From the NCBI RefSeq assembly GCF_000182925.2, contig NC_026506.1:3162001-3226000 (forward strand): 64,000 bases of DNA. Direction: 5' to 3'. The notes under the pieces were generated by a model. The model saw only the letters and a program-made list of their open reading frames with translations, was not told the origin of the DNA and did no database searches. Shown here piece by piece: positions 45,097 through 55,655 of this stretch (the first letter of the stretch is position 1; each line of letters begins with the position of its first letter). The translations under genes and the position numbers were made by a program. The DNA is from Neurospora crassa OR74A (Eukaryota; Ascomycota; Sordariomycetes; Sordariales; Sordariaceae).

Positions 45097-47043
45097 ATGT
45101 GGTCGCCATTTAACACGAGGAATGGCAACGGAGCCTCGCCATCCTTGTCACGGCTGCTCACCCTATCGACACTCGCCGCTCTCGCTCCCTTGAGTGAAGC
45201 ACAATTCCCGCCATATCAAGCTGTCGGCTTGAAGACAGTCACCTCACCTTCCAACCCGAACATCAAGATCTCGTACAAAGAACCCAAGGATGTCTGTACG
45301 ACTGCTTTCAGACGGCAGAAGCAGTACACCGGCTGGGTTACCGTCCCCGGCGAGTACCCAACACACCTCTTCTTCTGGTTTGTTGGTGCCCGCGAGCCAA
45401 CCTCTGCGCTGACAATGATGCTCAACGGCGGGCCCGGCTCGAGTTCCATGTTTGGCCTGTTCGCCGAGAATGGCCCTTGCCAGGTCGTCGAGAAGGGCGC
45501 CAGCCGCCTGGAGACGGCCGCCAGAGAATGGGGCTGGGATAGAGCCTCCAATATGCTCTTTGTCGACCAGCCCAACCATGTCGGTTTCTCATACGATACT
45601 CCCACCAACGGTTCTCTGGACTTGACGACTGGGATGGTGTCGCCTACCATGCAATTGCCTGATAACCTGCCTCCCAGCCTCTTCCTCAACGGCACGTTTT
45701 CCTCAAACAACATCCAAAACACGGCCAACACGACTCAGAATGCTGCCATGGCCGTCTACCACCTGCTCCAGGGGTTCCTGAGTACTTTCCCCGAGTACGT
45801 CCCGGACAAGCACAGCCCGTTGGGCGTAAACCTCTTTACGGAAAGTTATGGCGGCCACTACGGGCCTGTCTTTGCCGACACCTGGCAGAAGGAGAATGAC
45901 AAGCTTTCAAAGCGCGCAATGCCTCTTTCCAGACGACAGGATGATGCCAACAATATCCAATCCCGTCCCCCCAAGGCTGGCAGTAGTAACCGCGAAATAA
46001 AACTCACTTCGCTTGGCATCATGAACGGCTGCATCGACGACCTCGTCCAAGGCTCCCGCTACGTCGAGATGGCCATCAACAACACGTACGGCATCAAGCT
46101 GATCGACCAAGCCACGGCCGACGCCATCACCTCGGGCTTCAACGCCCCTGACACGGGCTGCAAAGACCTGATCCTCGCTTGCCGCCAAGCCCAAGCCGCT
46201 CTCGACCCGCTGGACCAGGGTACCGACGAAACCGTCAACCAGGTCTGCGCCTACGCCTCGCTCACCTGCCAGCAGCTCCTCGGCTCCGTGCTCGCCAGTG
46301 GCGCTAATGCCTACGACATTGCGCACATGGGTCCCGATGCGTTTCCCGATTACCACTACCTCGAGTATCTCAACTCGCGCCGCGTGCAAGAGGCGATCGG
46401 GTCCGTGGTCAACTACACGGATATTTCGCCCGTAGTCTACCAAGCCTTTTTCCAAACCGGGGATAGGGCTCGCGGCGGGTTGATCGCCAAGCTAGCTTCG
46501 CTTCTGCAGCGCGGCGTGCGCATCGGTCTGGTGTATGGCGACCGCGATTACATCTGCAACTGGATGGGCGGCGAAGCCGTGTCTCTGGCTCTTGCCGACG
46601 CCATGGAGGATTTGGATCCCAAGAGCCCGTATCCGACCAAGTTTCCGCAGGCTGGGTACGAGAATATCCAGACCAATAACAGGGAGGTTGGCGGAGTGGT
46701 GAGGCAGTTTGGCAACCTCAGCTTCAGCAGGATCTATCAGTCAGGGCACTTCGTGCCTGCTTACCAGCCTGAGACGGCGTTTCGGGTGTTTGAGCGCATT
46801 ATCGGCGGTAGATCGGTTGCCACGGGTGCTAGAGTCAACCTGAGGGACTTTGCGACTCGGGGACCCAAGAAGGCTGATAAACAGCTCAAGGCTCCCAAGG
46901 ATGTGAGCGCCAAGTGCTTTTTGAGGAATCTGGGGTCGACTTGTACGCAGGAGCAGGTCATGGCGATCTTGATGGGCGAAGGCGTGGTGATTAATGGGGT
47001 TTGGTATAAGGAGAAGAAGGATTGGAGCCCAGTGACGGTTTAG
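45097..47043 (+). CDS. secreted serine carboxypeptidase (peptidase family S10)
   Basis: Exopeptidase that removes C-terminal residues, secreted or vacuolar. Single exon, 648 aa. A signal peptide (LLTLSTLAALAPLSEA) ends near residue 36. The oxyanion-hole region is MMLNGGPGSSSMFGLFAENG. The catalytic triad is Ser250 in ESYGGHYGP, Asp484 in GDRDYICNW and His551 in SGHFVPAYQPE. Several N-glycosylation sequons occur (NGT, NTT, NYT). An insertion near residues 270-300 (RRQDDANNIQSRP) contains a dibasic-like site that could be processed, as in two-chain carboxypeptidases. The 90 residues after the active-site His form an extra C-terminal segment with two Cys (CFLRNLGSTCTQ) also found in other fungal S10 members. 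No GPI signal is seen. Confidence 0.93.
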   Translation: MWSPFNTRNGNGASPSLSRLLTLSTLAALAPLSEAQFPPYQAVGLKTVTSPSNPNIKISYKEPKDVCTTAFRRQKQYTGWVTVPGEYPTHLFFWFVGAREPTSALTMMLNGGPGSSSMFGLFAENGPCQVVEKGASRLETAAREWGWDRASNMLFVDQPNHVGFSYDTPTNGSLDLTTGMVSPTMQLPDNLPPSLFLNGTFSSNNIQNTANTTQNAAMAVYHLLQGFLSTFPEYVPDKHSPLGVNLFTESYGGHYGPVFADTWQKENDKLSKRAMPLSRRQDDANNIQSRPPKAGSSNREIKLTSLGIMNGCIDDLVQGSRYVEMAINNTYGIKLIDQATADAITSGFNAPDTGCKDLILACRQAQAALDPLDQGTDETVNQVCAYASLTCQQLLGSVLASGANAYDIAHMGPDAFPDYHYLEYLNSRRVQEAIGSVVNYTDISPVVYQAFFQTGDRARGGLIAKLASLLQRGVRIGLVYGDRDYICNWMGGEAVSLALADAMEDLDPKSPYPTKFPQAGYENIQTNNREVGGVVRQFGNLSFSRIYQSGHFVPAYQPETAFRVFERIIGGRSVATGARVNLRDFATRGPKKADKQLKAPKDVSAKCFLRNLGSTCTQEQVMAILMGEGVVINGVWYKEKKDWSPVTV

Positions 47044-47960
47044 GAGTCAGACGGCGGAGCCGGAGTCCAAGAGGAGTCTTGTGGGTATGGCTGCGAGGTG
47101 GTTTGAGTAGGGTGTGTGCGCGTTTGTCCTATCTCATAGTATCAGAGAGCGCTTGATGATGCTGGATAACACTGAATGTCAGTTAGTATGGTTAATGAGT
47201 ATCAGTAATGATGACGAGTATCTGTTATGTGACTTCTACTGTTCTTGTCATGTCCGGCGTTGATAACTTGATGCAGCTGTTTTCAAGCTCGAAGATATCG
47301 ACCGGGCGGAATCAGCGGTCATGAGTTCTGATGCATCATTCTGGCTCGGTGCTTGATGTCAGCTTGTTGATCGTCAACAAGTGCTGCATGGAGGTATTCT
47401 GCGTTGCAGATGTGTCTTTGTTTACATTCTCCTTTTTTTGTGTTTGGTGATGATGAAAAGTGGGCTGAGGTGCCGTTTATATAGTGTGCGTCCTCATAGG
47501 ATAGGCACCCTGACTGGAGCTATCGCCATAGTCACATTACGTAACAAGTTCAAAGCCTGCCGTGGAAGTGGAAGTTGTGCCGCTGCTCCCCGCTTTCCGT
47601 ATGGGCGGGAACCCGAGCACTGAAGCGCAGCGAACGAGCAGGGTTCTTGGTTTACGATTCACAGCCATCCGCATTCCACCGGCCGGCCATTCTTCGACTT
47701 GGGTCAGTTGTGCCCTTCTCCTCCAGACCTCGACAACCACCACCACCAACACCACCACCACCACGGGCCATACAGTCTTCGATTTGATCGCGAATGATCT
47801 GGGCAAGCCACACTCGTGACATCCACCATTTTCCAAAGATCAAGCAATCAGCAGCACCCACGCTCCACAATCCTACTTCTCCGGGCTATTACACACCACC
47901 GTCGTCGCACTCTGTCTGTCACCGGTCGATCGCGCAAAGCTGCGCCCGCCGCCACACACC
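47044..47960. other. intergenic between carboxypeptidase and RXT2 gene
   Basis: About 0.9 kb. The left part is the 3' flank of the carboxypeptidase gene and the right part the RXT2 promoter and leader. An ACC/ACCACC repeat lies near 47740. No gene seen. Confidence 0.5.
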
Positions 47961-49964
47961 ATGTCGACGCAACAGCAGGCCATGATCATGGACACCATTG
48001 TGTCCATAAGGAAGACGCTGAAAAGGAAAGCTTATGGTAAGCTCAATTCACCATGTCCCGTTGCCATGATCGCCCTCTTGTTTTTGCTTTCCGTGTCTAA
48101 CAATGTCCACCATTCATCCTCAACAGAATCCGACTCCGACTCGTCAATTGACCACAACACGAACCGAGGCTACAAGCTCAAGAAACGCGCACGATTTGTC
48201 AAGCAAGGCCGTCTTGCCAACGCAAATGGACCAGCCGCCTACAAGGAGGTGTGTGAAACCCTACACGCATGCACAAGGTGTCAGCCTACGTTGGGGAACC
48301 AGCAAGAACAAATGAAGGGGACGCACCCAAGACTGACTCTCTCTTTGAGTGCCACCAGGTGGCCGAACATGCGGGCTATCAACGCGCCATCATCAACCAG
48401 AACCCGCCCCTCATCGACGAGGACGGCTACGATATCGATAGTGACGATAACGAAGAGCGCGTCCAGGAGGCAATCAGCGCTACCATGGAGGAGAACCCAT
48501 ACGCTTCGATCCGGTTAGAACGTGAGTGGAGACAACATGCGCTTGTCCATGTGAGTCGACGTGCTAACATCAATCTCGCCAGAACTCCTCGCGCCCCTTA
48601 CATCCGTCACCGACCTACCGAATCACCCGACCCTGTCGCGACCATTCAAATCGAAAGCCCTTACCGAACTCGTACACCAGGCCGCCGCCCTCAGCCGAAG
48701 AGAAAATGTTGCCTTGTGGAAGGTCAAACCGCTGCTTACCAAATTCGTCGGCGACAACTCGTGGGCGCCGTGCGGCATGATGATTGAGTCGACTGACCAT
48801 GATCTCTTTGAGGATACCTCAAGTTTCATCAAATGGGTCAGCAACTGGATCCCGAATGCTGCTGACGCCGTGTCAGCTGGCAACCATACCAAGGCGACCG
48901 AGAACGGGCCTGTTAGTGGCAACAACAATGAGGCATCGGCCTCGAAACCAAAGGAGTCTCGCCAGACAAATGGCGACAGTGGGGATAAGCCTCTACCAGA
49001 CTCAGTCCCTGACGATGAACAGCTTCCCGATGCCGACGCAAATCCTGACGAGACGAAGGGAGCTGAAGAGGGCAGCGCGCCAAAGGTCAACGGAAAGAAG
49101 ACAACAGATGAAGATGTTGAGATGACCGAACCTACAGAAGCAACCGAGTCAGCGACCAGCAATTCCAAGACGGAGGCCCCGCAACCCAACGGCGAAGCAA
49201 GCAGGGAGCCCGAACAAGCGCAGCCGGAGACGGTGCCCACAGAAACGACCGCACAAAACGTAGATGAAAGCACGAACGCAGATCAACCGGCACCGGCACC
49301 GGTATATGGACAGACAGTGCCAGCAACGGCTGCATCTAAAGACGTGGAAATGGCCAATGCGCCCAACGGTGAAACTGGCAAGGAAGCAGCCGAACATCAA
49401 CCAGCAGTCTCAGGTGCCGAGCCAGAGACGAACCCAGATCAACCGGGGCACAACCTGGAGCGACAACAAACAGACAAAGAACCTCAAGGGGAGGGGGTCG
49501 TTCATGGTGTAGAGGATTTGCGAGCCAAGCCTAACGTTCAACGTAATGCTGCGCTCAGCACCGCGGCATCAGTAGCGGCACTCCAGGAATTTCTTGAAGA
49601 ACCATACATCCATCCCATCTTCCTCGCCCCACGAACTTCGCATCCAGACCGCGACTTTGGCCTCCCCGAGCAAGAAGCCGAAGACGTCCGCCGCCTGCTC
49701 CAGCTGTACGTGCAGAAGCAGGAAGAAGTCTGCCGCGGCACCCGCAAGCTATACGAGGGTCTGCGCAAGGCGGATAGGTACCGACAAACGGTGCTCTCGT
49801 GGGCCAAGGCCGAGGCTCACAGCGGACCCAACCGCGACATGTCGGACGGCGAGGACTGGTACGACAAGGAAGAGTGGGGGTTGACAGAAGACCTGAAGAA
49901 GGGAGAGGATGAGGTGGAGGAGGAGACGGCCGTGACGCAGAAGAAGACGAGGAACCGGAAGTAA
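47961..49964 (+). CDS. RXT2-like subunit of the Rpd3L histone deacetylase complex
   Basis: Nuclear chromatin factor. Four exons: 47961-48036, 48127-48248, 48359-48521 and 48583-49964; 580 aa. Donors are GTAAGC, GTGTGT and GTGAGT, with branch points such as GTCTAAC and GCTAAC, and all phases close. The N-terminal RXT2 domain runs from SIRKTLKRKAYESDSDSS, through GYKLKKRARFVKQGRL and IDEDGYDIDSDDNEERVQEA, to the block LLAPLTSVTDLPNHPTLSRP, ALSRRENVALWKVKPLLTKF, GDNSWAPCGMM. Residues about 205-430 are acidic, low-complexity and probably disordered. A second conserved stretch near the C-terminus is helical: LFVQKQEE-like EDVRRLLQLYVQKQEEVCRG then LYEGLRKADRYRQTVLSWA. The end is acidic then basic (TRNRK). 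By family, it helps recruit or stabilise the Rpd3 deacetylase on promoters. Confidence 0.88.
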
Positions 49965-50206
49965 GCAAAAAGACCTCAACTGCGAACCTCTCTTACCTCA
50001 CACCTCGTTGGCTATTTGTGGCTTCTTTTTTTTTTTTCAGTTATTTCTATGACTTGTTGACTGTATATATGGCAGGCGGTCCTGAAAGGACTTTGTTTTT
50101 GTTATCCATGATGATGTTGTATGTCTGGCGTAATTTGGCTGGCTGGCGGGAGCTGCATGATGGATGGCTTAGAGAAAACGGAGTTGTGGGTGGGCGGTAT
50201 GCTGCT

Positions 50207-50230
50207 GGGTCGGGTCGGGTCGGGTCTGGG
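50207..50230 (+). repeat. G-quadruplex motif, five G3 runs
   Basis: Five GGG runs separated by TC, TC, TC and TCT loops, about 240 bp after the RXT2 stop codon and so possibly in its 3' untranslated region. Confidence 0.8.
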
Positions 50231-51345
50231 AGTTTGGCGCAACAGGTGAATATGAAAGAGACATGGGATTGGATCGGATGTCTACGCAAGGATACTGCCC
50301 CTTGGAAGACCTGGGGTGTATGAGCAACACGGAAAGGTATAGAAGCGATTCCGGCGGATCTGACTGCCCTCCTTATAATGATCGGGCCGACGCTCTATAA
50401 GTGTTAGAACTGTAGGCTTTGATAGTCAAGGTATCGATCAACAATGATATATAAGATGGTGGCAATCCCCAAAAGGAACTCCGTATTTCACTATTTCCAT
50501 ACAAGTCGCATCTCTGGTACTGAAGAACATGAGGCCGCGAGGACACTGATTGAGTTCGTGCTGCAGGCGTATCTAAGAGGATTGAGGAACAGTTTGTTGT
50601 ATCACGGTTGCATTCCGCATGTTGTGCGTTTATGGTGGCTTGTGGGTTGAGGTGAAAGAAGATTCAAAGAAAGACGGGTGGTGGGGAAAAGGAGGGTGGT
50701 AGACGGAAAGAAAGGGGCGGAGGAGAGAAGTGGAAGGAGGAGCTGTGGTGGAGAAGCCGGCGACGGCTATAAGTGTGAATGCGAGTGAGGTTTTGGAAAA
50801 GAAAAAAAAAAAAAAAAAAAAAAGAAAAGAAAAAGGAAGCCAAAGGCTTGGCCTAAGAAAATTGATGCCCGGATGCTTTCACTGTCAAGAAGCGTATTAT
50901 GTGAATGTATACTTGATGTCCTTGAGGACGATAAGATACGCCAGACTGTGATAGCTTCATAGCGCCTGCCATTTTGCATGAGACATCCAAATTAACCACG
51001 ATATAGGTCTGACAGTTCGACAACTATTTTATGCCGCAGAGAAACCACATACATGTGAGACAGTACATGTTCTACCCTTCTCCGTACCGTTACTGCTGGA
51101 GGAACAAACGAAAACGTCAATATGCTTTAGAGAGCACTTTAAATCATCCTTTCGATGATGTCCACTCTTTTCAATGAAACCACTCCACCTCCTGATGATT
51201 TATTGCCTGAGAGCCAGTCACACAGGCGAAGTATCACCTCCGTCCTGCGCGACAGCCAACAAGAAAGAAACAAGGGTACAGATACCATTGTGGAAGGAAA
51301 TAAAATGTCTTCTTTGGCAGAAGATGGAAAACCCAAACAGAACTC

Positions 51346-51346
<1 letters not shown>

Positions 51347-51387
<41 letters not shown>
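51347..51387 (+). repeat. 41-nt poly-A tract (T41 on minus strand)
   Basis: A pure A tract on the plus strand. On the minus strand it is a T run beginning 12 nt after the 3' end of the tRNA-like gene, where an RNA polymerase III terminator is expected. Confidence 0.9.
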
Positions 51388-51389
<2 letters not shown>

Positions 51390-51398
51390 AGAGTTCAC

Positions 51399-51488
51399 TG
51401 CGCAGTCCGGGGGTCGAACCCGGGTCACTCGTTCTTTTTTTCGCCCATGGGTGGGCTACTTGTTGGGAAACGAGAGTACTAACCGCGC
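51399..51488 (-). tRNA. tRNA-Gly(CCC)-like gene with intron, D-arm missing
   Basis: Read on the minus strand, the acceptor strands GCGCGGT (51488-51482) and ACTGCGC (51406-51400) pair over seven positions with one G-T wobble, with discriminator A at 51399. The T-arm is complete (CCGGG, loop TTCGACC, CCCGG) and includes a good B-box. The anticodon arm is CTCGT, loop TTCCCA plus A, ACGAG, giving anticodon CCC, and is interrupted after position 37 by a 30-nt intron containing a GCCC/GGGC hairpin. Only five bases (TAGTA) stand where the D-arm should be, so the A-box is absent. GGTTAGTA looks like the end of a D-loop, suggesting a deletion joined the acceptor to it. This is most likely a tRNA pseudogene, less likely an unusual working gene. 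Confidence 0.55.
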
Positions 51489-51668
51489 TTCTTTTACCTG
51501 GTTTACTTGTTGATTGTATCTCAAAGAAAACTCTGTTATGAAGGGCAGAAGAACAGAGTTCGGGGAAGGTGCAGTGCGGTCAGGCACGCTGTTGTTTGTT
51601 CTCTGATACATGGGTGGGTTGCCGTTAGGATGGAAGGAAGGAAGGAAGAAAGGAAAGCATGGAGGAAT

Positions 51669-51737
51669 GAAGAAGAAGAAGAAGAAGAAGAAGAAGAAGA
51701 AGAAGAAGAAGAAGAAGAAGAAGAAGAAGAAGAAGAA
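51669..51737 (+). repeat. (GAA)23 microsatellite
   Basis: Twenty-three perfect GAA units, 69 nt, a pure purine tract on the plus strand. Confidence 0.95.
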
Positions 51738-52274
51738 GGGTGCATTGCTTGATGGTTGACGGGGAAGGGAGCCATTGTATTGACCGGTAAGAGGCAATCA
51801 GGTGGGGGAAGGCACGGGTATGAAGAACATCACGATGCGATATTACCTAGGTATGGATGCCACATACCTACCTACCTACCTAACTGACCCTTAGCTGAGA
51901 TCAAGGACAAGTGGAAGGTGCGGTGTCAAGACACTGATGTCAGGCATGAGAGAGACTGCTTTAACCCGGAGCAATGTCAAATAATCCATAAAGCCGAAAA
52001 GGACAAAAGACGAATCCATCAAATGTTTTTATCACCAAACAAAGACACAGAAATAATAGATGTCAATCAAACGAATTCATGTTTAAGATCGAAACTGTCT
52101 TCGCAGCCAGTCGCCTCAGCGAGCAGGATCGATCTCCCTCCTTGCCCGCATCTCTGTTTTTCCTTCCCTTCCCTTCTTTTCTTCTACATCCACTTATTCT
52201 CCTTTTCCATCCTAGAGCTCGCGCTACCCCTTCCCAACGAAACAACCTGGAACTGCTCGAGCTGCTGTATCTAC

Positions 52275-55200
52275 TTAGTGTCCCCCTCCGCCGTACCCTT
52301 CATGTCCTCCCGGTCCCCGAATCCCCATCGGCCATTTTCGAGGGTTCTGGAAGATGGGGAACTCGCTCGCGTTTTTGCGGGGGACGTATTCCCAGTCTTG
52401 GATCTCGAGGTGGAGAGAGGGGACGGTGGACGGGTCGGTTAGGGTTTGGTCGTTCTATTTTGCAGGGGTGGGGTTAGTTTTCTGATGTAATGTTTGTTGG
52501 ACTGGAATGGGAGTTGGGACTGGATGTTGATGGAGGGAGAAAGGAGTGGTGCTGAGCAGTTGAAAATGGGAGTTGGATAAGTTGGTAAGTGGGGGAGTGG
52601 GAAGGGGTTATAGAGGGGATGTTGAAGAACAAGGCAAGGAAATGTGGTGGGTGGAGTGAAGAAGAGGGAATATTTGGAAAGAAAATTGAAACAAAACTTA
52701 CCGATCGAATCTCAACAGTCATATTCCCCTTCAAGAACGGAATGATCGTCTTAGGAGTCATATCCACGTGTCCCAACCCCCTCTTCGGCTTCATCTTCTC
52801 GATATTTGAAAGCCTAGACGTAGAAGGCCACCTCCCCTTCCTCTTGCCACTAACCATCTTCTCATCCTCGTCCACCCCCTTCTTTTGGCTTTGAGACCCT
52901 TGCTGCTGTTCTCCAATCTTCGCAACACTCTTAAGCGGCCTCGCCAACGGCATGCTAGCCTTCGCGATCCCCTCCACCGGCATGCTTAAAAGTGCCATGC
53001 GGCCCATGACCACCCCGTTGACAATCAAGGAGATGGTGCATGGGAGAGGCACTTCGGAGCGGTCGACCGAGAGCTCGGCGGTGTAGTAGTAGTCTTTAAT
53101 AGGAGTTTGGCTGCCGTAGGTTTGTCGCTTTTGTTTCATGTTCTTTTTGGGACTGGAGTTGGAATTGCTGAGGGACCGAGAACTGCGGAAGGTGATTTTG
53201 TTGTTTTCTTCCGTTTGCTTGCCGTCGTCTCTGCTTGTGGTTGTGGTACCTTCTTCTTCCTCCTCTTCTTCGTTCTCCTTGTAGCTGGAGGAGGCAGAAA
53301 GAGACCGTAACCGTGATCGGAACCGAGAGTGACGGAATGTAATCTTGTTGTTCTCCACGGTTTTCTTTCCGCCGTTGTTCTCGGTGTCGTCTTCCTCCTC
53401 ATCTAGTGTGTCTGAGTCAACACCCCGTCCTGAAACTCCCGCTTGTCCTTGGTCGTCCGCACTGCCGTCATCGCTAGATCCATACAATTTGTTAACCGCT
53501 TGCCTCACTTGAGCAGCTAGTTTATCCTTGTCGGGCGTCTGCCAATCCGTGTTCAGCTCGGGGTAAGTGTACCCGAACGTCCGTAAGTCCGCCACCGAGT
53601 TACTAGTGTGAAAGAAGCCTCCCGCATCCGAGGGTGGCGTGGCGTTGCCGTTGCCGATTGTGGCAGGGAACTCGGCGTGGAAAGGCTTGAGGGGGGAGTC
53701 GGCTGTGAGTATGGTTCCCCTTTTGGTGCCAAGTTGGCCGCCGGAGGGGAATGAATAATTGAAGGTTGCGTTTTGATAGTAGATTACTTGCCAAAGGGCG
53801 ATGAGACGGTCCGTGTTGGCGTGATGAAGCATACTGGATGGGGGTTTGAAGACTGGTTAGTGGACCGGAGGTAGGCATACACTGTTACTGAGGGAGATAC
53901 TCACAACAGAGGATCGAAAGCCGACCAAGCAATGTTGGCCATGGTGCCATTTCCACAGCCCGCATTGTTGTGCACTGTATTGTGAGGATCCTCAAATCCC
54001 CCAGCTCCCCATCCTCGGGGGTCGGGTCGGACAAATAGATCGTACTATAAGGGTTTATTGATTAGTAGAATGATCAGTCAACCTGGGGACCATCAGTTGG
54101 ATCTCTATTCGCAACAGTAGGGTGCTCATATCCTACGTCCTGCTTCGCAAGAGTCGTGATCCATGAACCATTATTTCCGAAGCTGCCAGTTCCTGGCTTG
54201 ACACTTCCGTGGGAACCAAGAATCACCCCAAGCAGCTCAGCCCAAGCCATCGGCAACCGTCTCCTCCGCTCAGTTGAACCAACCCCCATAAGGGTACATA
54301 TACAACAAAACCAATAGAGAAGAAAGGAAACTCACCACACTATCCCTCAGTTGTCCCCCCACCTCCTTCATCCCCTCCTCCGCCACCCACGGTTCGCTCC
54401 ACCTCTTAATCACCGTCTTGTTGTCCTCCGCAAAATCCTCAAACTTGCACCGCAAGGTCTGGGGATACAGCCCCAAGGTACTGTCGAATTGATACATCAC
54501 ACTCCCTTCCTGAAATCGATAACTATAAAGCGGGTTCCTAACTTGAACACCCACCGCTCCCGAAGGCGCACCGCTCCCGCCGCCGGTGCCGTTGCTGTTG
54601 GGCGTGGATAAGGAAGCCAAGGAAGAGTTGGGCGTGTTGCTGACTTTGATGCTATCGTTCATCACGGCGTAGGGGAGCGAAGGGTCCGAAGCCCAGTCCC
54701 AGAAGGGCAGGCGGAGCGTGCGAGCGGCATCGGTGTAGGCGGGTAAGAGGGAGGGAGGGTAGCGTGAGGCGATGGCGAGGGCGTGGGAGACTAGGGTTTG
54801 CTGTTTTGGGGGGTAGTTTGGTCAGTTTGGGGGTTGATAAGGGGGAGTGTAGAGTGGGATATGGTGCGTGAATTGCGGCGCTCTCTGATGGGAATAGGGG
54901 GTGGGACGAAGTGATGGGCTGGAGAGCGAGATATGGTATGGGGTTGAGGTCATCAGTCAAAAACAAGGGGTTAGTGAAGACTGCGATTGGTAATTGCATA
55001 CCTCGAAAAGAGCTACATATGGCCGATGCCATGAAGCAAAGATGGTTTCCTACGAGTTTTTCCTACGAGTCAGTACCTATACATGATAGTCATGATGTTC
55101 AAGAGATAATCGAGTTTGAGACAACACTCACTCCATGAGGACAATACCCTGTATCAGGCGCACCCTCAACCTGCTCAACTCCATTCCATACCTTGTGCGG

Positions 55201-55655
55201 CAACCCATGAATACCTTTTCAACATGCAAGTCAGCTTCATGATGGCCCCTCCCACTGTACTGCAGGGGAGCTGTCCGCTCCAGTGTGCGTATTCTCACTT
55301 ACCTGCCAGGCTGAAATACGACAGCTCCTCCGACTCGTTCATCGCTTGCATCTCCGACAGTGCCAAAATGTAGAGGTCCCTAATCAAACGTAGTTAGTCA
55401 GTCAGCCATCAGCCAATATTGGGGGAATAGTCAATGTAGATACTATGACCCCCACCAGACAGCCACTTCTTCCTACCATTGCGGCCCTCCCCTAGCGTAG
55501 AGATCATTGATGTTCCTCCTGATCGGTCTCTGTCCCGTGTTGGAATCGACACCCGTCTTGACGCCGACGACCGGAATCGGTGTTGTTTGAGCGGCGGCTA
55601 GCGAGGCAAAGGTGTTGATTAATAGGAGGAGTGGCAGGAGGGTAGATGTGACCAT
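52275..55655 (-). CDS. secreted tyrosinase (type 3 copper phenol oxidase)
   Basis: Oxidises phenols to quinones (melanin-type chemistry). Eight exons: 55655-55477, 55379-55303, 55214-55132, 55049-55002, 54800-54336, 54044-53905, 53833-52702 and 52454-52275; 767 aa. A signal peptide (MVTSTLLPLLLLINTFASLA) starts it. CuA ligands are His88 (AGIHGLPHK), His112 in CPH, whose Cys110 fits the Cys-His thioether, and His121 in ASWHRPYVALFE. CuB ligands are His305 and His309 (EDPHNTVHN) and His334/335 (FDPLFMLHHANTDRL). FWDWASDP and FGYTYPELNTDW are also typical. Residues about 450-565 form an acidic, Ser-rich insertion before the C-terminal domain (YYYTAELSVDRSEVPLPC), which ends WEYVPRKNASEFPIF and a Gly-rich tail. 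Compared with the well-known Neurospora tyrosinase T the domain order is the same, but the insertion and signal peptide differ, so this is probably a paralogue. Confidence 0.92.

Larger units (their letters stand above)
49965..52274. other. 2.3 kb intergenic with tRNA-like gene and simple repeats
   Basis: No protein gene recognised. It contains a G-quadruplex motif (50207), a poly-A tract at 50799, a 41-A tract (51347), a tRNA-like gene on the minus strand (51399-51488), a GAA microsatellite (51669) and a CTAC repeat near 51866. Open frames crossing the repeats are artefacts. Confidence 0.55.

Noticed and set aside
47150-47250. TGATGA motifs after the carboxypeptidase gene
   Set aside because: The nearest CTGA is too close or too far, and there is no intron or rRNA match.
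51534-51797. Open frames of poly-Ser, poly-Phe and poly-Glu around 51.5-51.8 kb
   Set aside because: They are translations of the GAA microsatellite in different frames, with no start context or flanking domain.
54074-54289. A frame inside tyrosinase intron 5 that might be an extra exon
   Set aside because: It matches no tyrosinase segment, and the flanking exons join to give the family sequence without it.
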